Positions 12,170-22,779 of a stretch of DNA of 64,000 nt are shown piece after piece. Every line of letters starts with the position of its first letter. Position 1 is the stretch's first letter. The DNA is taken from positions 71,443,302-71,507,301 of the forward strand of contig NC_088799.1 of the NCBI RefSeq assembly GCF_011386835.1, given 5' to 3'. Position numbers and translations under genes: made by a program. The notes below the pieces were generated by a model. It made no database searches and was not told the origin of the DNA. It worked only from the letters and a program-made list of their open reading frames with translations. The DNA comes from Chrysemys picta bellii. Taxonomy: Eukaryota > Chordata > Testudines > Emydidae.

Positions 12170-13420
12170 ACCTGGATTTAGTCACCTAAGTCCCAGTTTT
12201 GGGCTTCACTGTGATTCACAAAAAATCTCCGCTGAATTCAGTAGGCACCTAAACTTGGCACCTAAATTTTCAGGGTAAAAGTTCCCTAGGCACCTACATT
12301 TCTGCTTCTGAGCACATGCACTGGTTCCTTAGTATAAATGTCTGGATGCCTGTCTTTTGCCTAAGCCCCAGAGCGATTCCCAAACCAGGGGAAAATAGAC
12401 ATTTGCCCACCTATCTTGTGTGCTTGGAGATTGTCTATGAAATCAGGATCCATTCAAAACCTGACCTGAGGAGGTGCCCACCTTATAATTTTTAGCCCAG
12501 TGATTAGAGCACTCACCTATGATATGGGGAGACCAAGGTTCAATGCCCTCTCCTCTGCTGGAGGGGGAAAACAAGATCTGAATAAGGCTCTCCCCTGAGG
12601 TGAGTGCCTTAGCCACTGTGGATAACTAATTAAATATTCATTAGAGCAGAGGGACTAGATCCTGACTCCTCTACTTCCCAAGTGGGTGCCCTGACCACAG
12701 TACTACAGAGTCATTCCTTCTTGCTGGCTGGCCTAATGACTCTTAAGTATTTATCCACAATGGAACAACTTCAGCCACTTAAAGCAGCATTAGACCAAAG
12801 TGTTAGACAGAATGACTTTGTAGCCTAGTGGTTACAACACCTAGAGGGCAGGTGGAAGACCATGGTTCACTCCTCCTGCTCCACTGACTCTTGACTTAGT
12901 TATCCACAGTGGAACAGCTTTAGCAGGAGACATTGTGGGACCCTAGCACACAACAGAATTTCCCAGAACTCACTGATTAGAGCATTCTCCTAAGAGATCC
13001 CTCTTCAAATCCTTTTCTTCCCCCTGCCTCTGCCGTGGGTGAATTGAACCTGGGTTTCCTACCTACCACATGAGTATGCTAATGGTTATAAGATAGACAC
13101 CACTACCTCCTCCTCCTGTTTTGGGTAGAGATAGGTGCCTGCCCAAGTCATTCCCACAAGAAAGACCTTCAGCACCTAAGCAGCCCGACTCCAGTAGAGG
13201 AGTTCCCAGTTGTGAATCGCTAGCCTCCCTACAGTCTGGATTTAGTCACTGAGGGAGCTGGGCACACTCCTTTCATTGGCATCTCCCATTGGCTAGCCTA
13301 GGTGACTCCACACCTAATGTGCTGGCTTTTGTAAATCACATTCTAAGGCACCCATCTTTTGTATAAGGAGACTAGGCACCTAACTCAGGTTTTGTGAATC
13401 ACAGTGTTCCTGTGAATTTC
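12170..13420. mobile_element. About 1.2-kb non-autonomous DNA element with tRNA-like modules
   Basis: An exact 17-bp inverted repeat, CACTGTGATTCACAAAA at 12207-12223 and its complement at 13390-13406, bounds the element. The similarity extends inward, with GGCACCTAA-type motifs at both ends. Inside, a module with a TAGTGGTTAGAGCA-like A box and a GGTTCA-type B box recurs near 12490, 12820 and 12965. No transposase frame is present. Superfamily is unassigned because the outer boundary and duplication are unclear. Confidence 0.6.
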
Positions 13421-13700
13421 TAAGTTGCTAAAAGTGAAGTTCCTTCAACTAAGTTTCTTGGTAAATCTAACCCAGGGATCAGCAACCTGCGGAACACATG
13501 CCAAAGGCGGCACACAAGCCGATTTTTACAGGCACGCTGGCCGGGGTCCTAGCCGTCGGCCCCGCTCAGCCCACTGCCGGCCTGGGTGAACGGAGCCCCA
13601 GACTGGCAGCGGGCTGAGCGGGGCCGACGGCCGGGACCCCGGCTGCCAGGAGACGGCGGATGGAACCCCAGACCGTCGGCAGTCTGGGGTTCTGTCCACC

Positions 13701-14467
13701 TGTAGTGTATTAAATTTCTCCCCGTAGGAATGTGCTACTTGTGGAGCACCAAGACTGGCAGCTGTAAGTAGTACACCATAAGTAGCACATTCCTTTGGGG
13801 AGAAATTTAATACATACATCCAGGTAGGGAAGGCTGTTCCTCCCCAATCAGCTCACCCCCTATCCACCCCCTCCCTCTTCCCGCCCCCCAATTGCCCCCC
13901 TCATAACCCCTGACCCATCCAACCCCCTTGCTCCTTGTCCCCTGACTGCCCCCTCCTGGGCCCCCTGCCTCCTGGCTGCCCCCTCAGAACCTCCCACCCA
14001 TCCAACCCCCCCCCGCTCCTTGTCCCCTGACCGCCCCCTCCCAGAACCCCCCACCCCCTGACTGTCCTCCTCAGAACCCCTCTCCCATGAAACTCCCCCC
14101 TTCTCCTTGTCCCCTGACCGCCCCCTCCCGGGACCCCCCACCCCCTGACTTCCCCCCTCAGAACCTCCCACCCATCCAATCCCCCACTCCTTGTCTCCTG
14201 ACCACCCCCCTTCCGGGACCCCCCACCCCTATCCGCTCCCCCGGGACCCCAACCCCCCATCCAAACCCCCCTGCTCCCTGTCCCCTGACTGCCCCGACCC
14301 CTATCCCACCCTCGATCCCTGACAAGCCCCCCCGGGTCTCCCACGCCTATCCAACCACCCCTGTTCCCTGTCCCCTTACCATGCCCCTCAGAGCATCAGG
14401 ATTGGCAGCCCTAAGTAGTACACCGTAAGTAGCACATTCCTATGGGGAGCAATTTAATACACTACAC
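13701..14467. mobile_element. Nested element with long inverted ends and an internal foldback
   Basis: TGTAGTGTATTAAATT at 13701 is matched by its complement ending at 14466-14467, and the similarity continues inward for roughly 60 bases (GGAATGTGCTACTT and its complement). A second inverted copy of the left arm lies immediately inside it at about 13760-13817, so 13701-13817 alone is a near-palindrome. The 13820-14395 interior is a C-rich tandem array. No coding sequence is supported; the glycine-rich open frames on the minus strand are the array. Confidence 0.6.
13820..14395. repeat. C-rich minisatellite inside the nested element
   Basis: Units containing CTCCTTGTCCCCTGAC, GCCCCCTCC and a CCCATCCAACCCCC-like tail repeat with variable spacing. 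It is strongly strand-asymmetric, C on the + strand. The complementary G-rich strand carries many G-runs. The long frames at 13860-14344 on the minus strand translate this array and are not genes. Confidence 0.8.
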
Positions 14468-14469
14468 CT

Positions 14470-14790
14470 GGCCCTCACTCAGCCTGCTGACGGTCTGGAG
14501 TTCTCAAAATATGTTCTCACACCCCTTATCAAAAAATTACACTACAATTTGCTTAAAAACTTGAAAACTTAAAAACTTGGTTTATATATTACAGTAATTG
14601 TTAAAAAATGTATCATGTTAATAAATACATAGGTATGATGAAACAAAGTAAATGTACTTATGTGCCTGTGCTTAATTTGTGTTTTCGACGATTTACGTTC
14701 TAAAAAAATCTTGCATGTCTCGCACCCCCAGAAAGGGCATCTCACACCTCCAGGGGGTTCGTGCACCCCAGGTTAAGAACCACTGCACTA
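14470..14790. mobile_element. Fragment of a second hAT-like element
   Basis: The right end AGGTTAAGAACCACTGCA near 14769-14786 and the CACCTCCAGGGGGTTCGTGC segment before it resemble a hAT terminus of the CAGTGGTTCTTAACC type. A weak partner, GTTCTCAAAATATG, is seen near 14500. It lies wholly within the 13473-15011 element, so it appears to be a later insertion. Its left limit is approximate. Confidence 0.5.
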
Positions 14791-15019
14791 AACTGATAAG
14801 ATCTGCATTTTAATTTAATTTTAAATGAAGCTTCTTAAACATTTTAAAAACCTTGTTTACTTTACATACAACAATAGTTTAGTTATATATTATAGACTTA
14901 TAGAGAGAGACCTTCTAAAAACGTTAAAATGTATTAGTGGCACGCAAAACCTTAAATTAGAGTGAATAAATGAAGACTCGGCACACCACTTCTGAAAGGT
15001 TGCCGACCCTGATCTAGCC

Positions 15020-16990
15020 AATAGTGCCTACCTTTCTGGTGCATCGTAAAGATTAACTATTTAGTGGGCCACGTCCTGCTTTCCACTTTCACTACACTCC
15101 CACTGATTTTAAAGGAAGTTTGTAATTAAGGGTGATCAGGATTGGGCCAAACTTGTACCATGCTTTGTACATGGAGGGCCAAATTCTTCCCTCAGTTACA
15201 CTTGTGCAACCTCAGACTCCAATAAAATTGCAAAATGTCACAGAGGGGAATTTAGTGCAGATATAGCTAAGTATTATTGTGTAAGTGGGGTATTAACTAG
15301 ATAAATAGCACAGTCCTCTGAGAGACATGTACAAGAGTACAACCACAAATTCAAAACGTTGTCTATTTCAATGAATATTCTTTGTTCCAAATGACTGTGT
15401 GGTAGCTATTTCCTTTATTCCAACTTCGAAGCTATGATACACTTTTTAATAACATTTATTGATAAGATGTAAGAAGTTTGGATTGTATTATTTTTAGTAA
15501 TGTTGTGATGTATAATTAAATAAGTTCAGGGGGCGAGACCATCAATGCTGCCAATTTGCCTTTAAGGCTAAAGCATGGAATGTATCACTAACAGGAAAAT
15601 AAAATAAATAAAAGAAGAATGTAACTTTATTATCATAAAGTTGTCAAGTGACAGTAGTTTTTAAATGTCTCATGAATTATGTACAAAATCCCTTACTTTT
15701 CACAGTGAGTCTTTTGAGAGCTCATGTATGCATTTTTGAAAAGGCTACAATGTTTTTAGAGCGTGTTTGCAAGACAAGATGTAAGACAAATTCAGAGTGG
15801 TGGAGCTTAATTAATAGCACAAGCAACGAAATTTGTGAGGCTGGTTCTCCCTTCAGTTACACCAGTGTAGATCAGCAGTGATGCTAACAAAGTGAATGGA
15901 GTTACAATGCAAAGCTGGATTAAGTGAGAGGAAAATCAGACTGAATCTTTAAAGTTAGGCAAGCAATTCAAGAATAACTCTGAGACAGTAAACAATATTT
16001 TTCACCTACCCTTGCTAAAAGGTACTTGATGGGGAATGAAAAGCCACTCAAATTGTGCAGTGAAATTAACTTTTAAACTTACCAAGTGCTGTACTACACT
16101 GCTCTCTCCATCTTTAAAGCTCTTTGGGGGTTAATGACTTGTAAAATAATAGCAATCCAAAAAAAATTTGAAATATATTGTGTCTCTTTGCTATGCTTTA
16201 CAGCACAGCTTGTGTATAAGAAGCAGTCTAGACTTGCAAAAATGCTAGAATAAACAATACCTTTATCGTTATGTTAAATTAGCTTTTACTGGGAAGGAAT
16301 ACATTTCAGTTTGATGCACACTAACAAAATACAACTTACTTTAGATTTCTGTACAAATATGAAATAAATGAAAGATATTTTAAGCAATAAAGTATCCTAT
16401 CACCTTGTATTTTAATATATCTCTTCAGAGTTCATTTATAAACTGCTTGATATAAAAGAAAAATATTTAGGTAATTTCTCCATAACTCCTGCATATTTTG
16501 CTTAGACCTATGAAATTAATGTTTCCCTCATAATGTCCTTTTAGTGACTAATTTAACCAACTTTTGCACATAAAGATTATTCACAGTCACAGAACACCCA
16601 CAATAAGTCTTCAAATATTGCTTAGTCCTACATAAATATTTTTCTTCTCCTACTATAGTTCAGCTTAAGTTGCATTCCTCTCAAGAGACATTTAACAAGT
16701 TATCTCATGGAGTCAAGACTGAGATGCCCAATTTATGACCAAGCATGGAGGAACAAGTTGTTTATTGTAGAGTGCAATATGCTGGCCAATCATGCTCAGG
16801 TAATGGTTTTGAATAGAACAGCTGTACACTATTTATTTTCACAATACAGTCAAGTAGGGTTTTAATAAAGCACTCAGATATATATCCTGATAACTATTCA
16901 CCTCTCCTATGGACAGCCAGCCAGTTAGCTACTGTAAAACCTGACAGCCAATTAAGGGCTTTATTGAGAGAAGTATATTCCAAATTTAAC
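15020..16990. other. Unique AT-rich sequence, no gene seen
   Basis: Nothing coding is supported. Degenerate pieces of an old dispersed repeat are visible near 15070-15250 (GGGCCAAATTCTTCCCTC type wording). The rest is AT-rich and unremarkable. Confidence 0.5.
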
Positions 16991-16999
16991 ACCTAGGCC

Positions 17000-17211
17000 A
17001 TGTCTACACTAGCACACCCCTCTGAGTGACATACATTTTGCTGGCATAAGCGCTCTTCCGCTGACATAGCTACCACCGCTCATTGAGATGGTTTTATTAT
17101 GTTGACCGGAGAGCTCTCTCCTGTCAGTATAACATGGCCACACAAACACTTTTACAGCGGCACAGCTATATTGGTACAGCTGTGCCGCTGTAAGCTTATA
17201 AGTGTAGACAT
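17000..17211. mobile_element. MITE with ATGTCTACACT ends
   Basis: ATGTCTACACT at 17000-17010 is the reverse complement of AGTGTAGACAT at 17201-17211, bounding a 212-bp element. It carries a further internal inverted repeat, ACAGCGGCACAGCT and AGCTGTGCCGCTGT near 17153-17192. Related ends occur near 22111 and 62654. Non-autonomous; the superfamily is not settled. Confidence 0.75.
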
Positions 17212-17549
17212 TAGATTCAGCCTCTCAGATGAGCATTTGGGAAGTGAGCCATGATTCAGCTACTCACCTTATCAGTGACAACAGAAATAAATGAATTAAT
17301 GTCTCAAATGAAAATAGAGATTAGGATATTGCAGAATAGGCTGTATACCATTATGAGGAAGTTTAATGAGGTCACAAGAAAGTACTGGCCAAGAGTGTTT
17401 AAAACTGTATAAATTTAGAAGTTGTCATCATTGTCTAGTGAATTAGAGGAGGTGTGGCTTCTGATTATCTCTTGCTCCATCCTAGATTGCTAAGCCCCTG
17501 TCCAAACAATTGTAGCTGGTACTTAAGGCTGCCCCAGAGTTTATGCTGC

Positions 17550-17740
17550 CAGCCTGGGACTTGAAAGACCCAGATTCAATTCCTTGCCCCACTACCAGAC
17601 TTCCTCTGTGCCTGTAAACAAGTCACTTAATCTGTGTGTGTCAATTTCCAATATGTAAAAAATAGTACTTCCTTAGCCCACAGGAGCATTGTAAGATCAT
17701 GTAGATACTGCAGTAACCGGTGCCATAAGTATCTAAGATA
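17550..17740 (+). repeat. MIR SINE
   Basis: A GACCCAGATTCAATTCC B-box-like segment is followed by the conserved MIR core (CTGTGCCTGTAAACAAGTCAC) and a AATATGTAAAAAATAGTA tail. This is the canonical order of the ancient tRNA-derived amniote SINE. It is diverged, with no live promoter expected. Confidence 0.75.
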
Positions 17741-19950
17741 AATAACTTGTTTTTCAACTCTCTAGAAAGGCTTTTTTTAAGCAGACCCTTTATAAAATAA
17801 AACTTCATAATCCTTTCACATGCAAAACTCCAATTGACTTGAGTGGATGTTCTGCATACTCAAATATGCAGAATCTATTTGTATTGTATGGCTCAAATAG
17901 CAAAGAACTGTTAAAGAGCTGAAGAATCTCAAGGGAACACTTTCTGAATATTCTCTTAGATTTGATTTCTGGCCACTGAACTATTAAGTATATAATATAT
18001 TATATTTCCTGCAGAAGGAAAAAGGACAATTTCTGAGCAATGGGATATTTTAACAACCTGTATTTTCAGCGTCATTTTAATTCTATATGTTTTGGGGACA
18101 ATGTTTAATGCTGAAGTGATTTGCCTTTCTAAAATAAAAGTTCTACAATTTACTAAAAATATATATGCTTTCAGGAGACCAAAGCCCTTATAGGTGAGTA
18201 TTGTAAGGTGCTCCGAAATCACTCCCCCATTAAGGACTCCCACCTTGTAGCAAGGGGTCTTCCACATCTAACTATCACCTGTTTCCCAAACTTGAGCCCA
18301 TGTTGGGTTTCAAGCCCATATTATACTATCCCTTCCAGCTCCCAGCTGCTGCAACAGCTTGCAATAGTTATGCAATACCATTAACTTCTGTAGAAGGTGT
18401 GTGTATCTCAGACATTTCTGATACAGCTCCTAAGGCATCTAATCCCCCTGCTTCCCATAGCCTATTTGTTATCCTGCTAGGTCAACTCTCCTCTACTCCC
18501 TTTAAGTCTCCTGAGAGGAAAAGTGGGCAGGGTCATTGAACCCCACAGAGGTCCCCCCTACATTGCCCTTACAGTCAACTGGAGCCTTTCCACTGACTTC
18601 AGTGGGATTTCAGTTGGGCCCTTATTGAGTTATATTTTGCTGATTGAAATGGATGTGTGTGGAAGCCTTGGAGCCATGAGAGTAGGTTGCATTGTTATCT
18701 TCAGAGAATATGTAGGAGCAACATTTCAGGTGAGCCAGTCCACAGGTCCTTGTTTCTTTGCATGATTACTACAGACTTATGTACCAGTGGATAGAGCTGT
18801 GATGAAAACTTGCAAGGAATCAAATTAAGTGAAGCTGCACTTTTGTGCAGTGATAGGATAGGTATAACCTATGTTTTAATAGCACAGCTTCTATCAAGTG
18901 TTAAATACATGACACCTGCATTAGCTTCACCTGAAAGTTAGTTAATTACAAAGGCTTGATTCTATGTCCACTGAAGTGAGTGACAAAGCTCCTATTGGCT
19001 TCAATGAGACATGGTAGGGCCATACCAAGCAGAGTTATTATTTGACAAGCATTAGCACAAAAGGAGTTCAGTAACACCAAGAATATCATCTGATCGACAG
19101 TCAATAATATCAGTCTCTTTCTGTCTTAATGTCTGGCCAAAAGTAGTGGGAGGGGCAGGGAGAAAGCAGACTCTTCCAACAAGCAGATGTGCTTGGAATC
19201 TTTGACTAGTGAGATAGAGTCTCTTAATGATATACTGATTTGATGAAGCCCCATTGACAAAAAAAATTCATAAATTCTCTCATTTTTCTAAGAGAAAGCA
19301 GCTCTCTTGCTTTCTGATGCACTCCGATTTGTAGAGAATGATGTGTGTTGGCTTTTCATAGTCTGTGGTCTGAGTGTTTGAAATTCTAATCAATATCAAT
19401 TCTTATAATAGGGTCTGGGAAGGAAACAACTGAGGAATTTGTATCCATGTTCTCATCAATCTTCTGAATCTAAGTTAAAAGCAAAACACTGCGTTTTTTT
19501 GTTTTTAACAAGCTGAGATTCAAATGGGTTTTGCCCTCCCCATTCTGTGGTATGGGCCAATAGAACTGTACCCAAAGCAGTGGCAGGAACACCCATTTAG
19601 ATCCTATATCTTGCAGAGCATTTAAACATGTGCTTGTCTTAACTCTGAACTTCCTCACTTTAGTCTGGGTCACACAAGAACACTATTTGAGAGTGGGTGT
19701 AATCCCTCTAGCTGTGTGCTCTGGAACAGTTGCAATGTTACGCCCTTGGGGTGCCTGTATATCAGTGGTGCGTGAATTGGTTCCTTTTAAAAAGTGTATA
19801 GGGATCTTTGGGAATAAAGAGTCCTGTCTAAATGCATGTAATAGGGATTTTAACATTTTGCATGTCAATTTCCCCTGCCCTGCACTTAAAAAAAGTATCT
19901 TTTTCCTGTGGGTCTCTCATGTAATTATAAAGTACAGTAGTTCCTTTAAA
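17740..19950. other. Unique sequence with old repeat traces, no gene seen
   Basis: Degenerate CACTGACTTCAGTGGGA-type palindromic pieces occur near 18588-18606 and 18965-19015. They resemble the centre of the old palindromic repeat annotated at 59685-59835. No domain-bearing frame or splice-bounded exon stands out. Confidence 0.45.
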
Positions 19951-19952
19951 AT

Positions 19953-19953
<1 letters not shown>

Positions 19954-20005
<52 letters not shown>
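19954..20005. repeat. (CA)n microsatellite
   Basis: An uninterrupted run of about 26 CA units. Any frame through it is Thr-His or Cys-Val repeat and not coding. Such a long pure array is likely to be length-polymorphic. Confidence 0.97.
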
Positions 20006-20009
<4 letters not shown>

Positions 20010-20010
<1 letters not shown>

Positions 20011-22010
20011 TGGATTATTGACCAGAAAGACTAAGGAGGTATTATGGTCTAATATGTCAATCTCCTCTGGTTTCCAGTTTGACCTCACAGACCATTATGG
20101 TCTACTATATCAATTTTAGCTGTTACATATGGACACTAAATCCATGTGCTAGATGATACATTTTGTCAAGCAAAAACCAAATATTTTGCAACTGACAGAT
20201 GCACTGAACTCCCATTTGGAGTATATAGCAAACTGGATCTGGCCCCAGAGTTAAAAAGAATTTGCTGCTAGCATATCTGCCTGGTTCTGCCACTGATTTG
20301 TTGTGTGATGAAGGCATGAGGAAAGTTAAAACTCTGTGCTACAGTTTACCCAACTATAAAATGAATGTAGTACTTAGCTTAATTAATAATGTATTTCATA
20401 GGTGTGTTATGAGACCCAAGGAATACTTGTGAAAGATATTTGAGATGCTCAGATGAAAAGTGTTACTGATGTGCCAAGTACTAAGGTGAAAAGAGTTTTC
20501 AAGTGTTAACATTAACCAAAAATACATACACAGAGAAGTGGCTATGAGCTAGCAATATTCTGTCATTCAGAATATGCTCTGCCGTACTGCACCACAAAGA
20601 GGTCTGATAAGTGACCGGTTATTTTTGAGTACCCAGCATAGGACACTTTACATGGTCCTGATTTTTCGGGGGTGAGTGTTCCACACTTTCTGAAAATTAG
20701 GCCCCTTTATGCTGTCTCAATGGGCACCCAATATCACTAGACATTTTTGAAAGTGTAGGCGTGTATTTCTATTGTCTTGTCAAGACTTTCCAAAATCTGG
20801 TAGGAAGGAAAGATGCCAGTATCTGAAACTTCCTGTGTGGCAAAACTCTTTCATTCCTTCCCAGTAACAGACTATATTCATGTTATATTTGTCTCCACTG
20901 TTTATAACAATCAAAAGTTTATAGTATACTGCACAATCAACTGGCATTATTAGAAATTGCATTTTGGCTATTAAGTCAGTTTAATATATTAGACATAACA
21001 AAGAATTTGGAGTGATTTTGTACTGCCAATACCTGAAATATCTGTAGTTCCCATAGCAGGATCACTAGAGGGAGTCGTAGGCAATACTACTCCTTCATGA
21101 TCACCAGCAGCTTTTTATCTTTACAAGTAGAATAGGCTTTCTCTATAATCTTTAGTAAGAAAAATACCAGATAATTTTCATCACTATAATTTAATTTCAC
21201 TGTCTAGTCTCTGATTATTTATGAAACTGTTCCACCCTCACAAGAAACTGAGAGCAAATCCTTTTCTCTTGCTCGACAAGCAACCACAACAAGCAAGCAA
21301 GGAAAAGTTCTCATGCTAAGCTTTAAGATAACATATTTCTCAGTTAGTGTTAAAAATAACTGAAGTTCAGTGCTCAGAATAGAAACATGAGAATTGGTTC
21401 TTTCAGGGAAAATGCAATGAAATAAAAATCAAAGTCACTAGTCTCTTAAAAGTGAATTGATCAAGATTAGTATAAGGAACACTTCTTCCCCATTTTCTAC
21501 CCTGGTTTCAATATAGAATAATTCTACTCTCAAGTTTAAAGTCTTGATTCAGACACAGCAGAAGGGAGGTTTGATGGAAGGAAAAGGGATGGCACATTTG
21601 TTGCCCTGCACCATTTGAATCTTGAAGCCTAGTTGCTAGCTCATTAAGAGTTACTGAAAGTTGAAGCACTGTCAAGGGAAAACTTAAAAGTTGCTCTGGT
21701 CCTTCTTTCTTAGCAGATTTTCCCATGCTGCTGTGCTGCTAAGCAAAGCTACAGTGATGCAGGAAGGCCATGCACAAAGTGAATTAAAATTTATTAAGAC
21801 AGTTGCCATTGATGTAATATTTGCTATTTTGTTGTTTTGTTTTTTTACAATTGAGACTGTTGATTGTTCTCTTTCAGAATTGGTGGTCTTTGAATGTGTA
21901 CCACAAACTTCTTCATCCATTTCAGAATCCAAGGCCACTCAAAATTTGATAAAATATCAATACTTTGCACTTATGGCACTTGAGTAGAGCTCAATTTTTT
22001 TAAAAAGCAG
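20010..22010. other. Unique sequence with one MIR-like fragment, no gene seen
   Basis: A diverged MIR-like piece lies at about 20285-20470 (GCCACTGATTTGTTGTGTG, then TACAGTTTACCCAACTATAAAATG). Around 20650-20770 there are traces of the palindromic repeat with ACATTTTTGAAAGTG wording. The frame at 21691-21987 lacks any domain or splice support. Confidence 0.5.
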
Positions 22011-22107
22011 GGTAATTATAATCACTTTTTATCAGTAGGGAAACTGAGGCATGGAGACTTTAAGGAAGACATTTTTCAAAGTACTGAGTGCCTTGGGAGC
22101 CTAAAGC

Positions 22108-22375
22108 GAGGTCTACACTTAAAAGTTTTACCAGTTTAACTATATTGGTTAGAGGGATGATTATATATTGCAGGTTTAGTTATACCAGTGAAAGCCCTAG
22201 TGTGGATGCTTTTAATATTCATATAAAGCTGATTTATACCAGTATAGCTTCCACTTTCTGAATCAGAACGAGCCATATCTCTATAAGCACTTCTATACCA
22301 GTATAACTGTGTCCACATAAGGGGTTTTGTTTACCGCTTTAACTATACCAGTATATTTAAAGTGCACATCTATTA
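22108..22375. mobile_element. Foldback MITE with TATACCAGTATA motifs
   Basis: It begins GAGGTCTACACTT and contains many ATACCAGT and ACTGGTAT motifs arranged as an imperfect inverted repeat around about 22250. TTTAACTATA recurs in both arms. The right end is decayed, so no target duplication can be defined. A shorter related piece lies near 23908-24000. Confidence 0.65.
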
Positions 22376-22392
22376 TAGTCTACTATTGTATA

Positions 22393-22595
22393 GGGGGAGG
22401 GATAGCTCAGTGGTTTGAGCATTGGCCTGCTAAACCCAGGGTTGTGAGTTTAATCCTTGAGGGGGCCACTTGGGGATCTGGGGTAAAATCAGTACTTGGT
22501 CCTGCTAGTGAAGGCAGGGGGCTGGACTTGATGACCTTTCAAGGTCCCTTCCAGTTCTAGGATATGGGACATCTCCATTATTTATTTATTATTTA
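22393..22595 (+). mobile_element. tRNA-derived SINE (Cry I-like), copy 1
   Basis: The head resembles a tRNA: an A box in GATAGCTCAGTGGTTTGAGC and a B-box position at GTTGTGAGTTTAATCC, the latter mutated. The tail, GACTTGATGACCTTTCAAGG then CCCTTCCAGTTCTA, matches the 3' end of CR1 LINEs, as expected for a SINE mobilised by CR1 machinery. The pair with 44503 supports the boundaries. It is chelonian by my recollection of the family. Confidence 0.85.
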
Positions 22596-22779
22596 GACTA
22601 GCCCAAGTTCCACTAACTTTCTATGGGAATTCGCCACGATTGTAAATGGAGTGTGGGTTCCTAAGTTACTTTTGATATTTTATCCTATATGACTTGCCCA
22701 AAGTCACAAAACAAGTGAGTGGAAAAGTCAGTACTAGAGACCCTTTCTCCTGCCTCCCAGTTCTATGATCAGTCCACTG

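Larger units (their letters stand above)
13473..15011. mobile_element. Composite hAT-type element with nested insertions
   Basis: The ends are CAGGGATCAGCAACCT and AGGTTGCCGACCCTG, inverted relative to each other, flanked by ATCTAACC (13465-13472) and ATCTAGCC (15012-15019), a 7-of-8 match to a hAT duplication. The right end includes AT-rich sequence and the left end is GC-rich. The middle holds two further nested pieces annotated separately. No intact transposase is present, so it is non-autonomous. Confidence 0.75.
22020..22770 (+). repeat. Old L2/MIR-type repeat split by later insertions
   Basis: The left part has AGGGAAACTGAGGCATGGAG at 22037-22056. The expected continuation, GACTTGCCCAAAGTCACAAA, appears only at 22690-22709. 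Between them lie traces of a palindromic repeat (near 22070-22105 and 22610-22680), a MITE and a SINE. The arrangement is most simply read as successive insertions into one ancient repeat. Confidence 0.5.

Noticed and set aside
13860..14344. Long glycine-rich open frames on the minus strand
   Set aside because: They translate the C-rich tandem array inside a transposon; composition and period match the array.
22393..22470. Possible tRNA gene
   Set aside because: The A-box region looks tRNA-like, but the B-box is mutated, no acceptor stem closes, and the tail is CR1-like, so it is a SINE.
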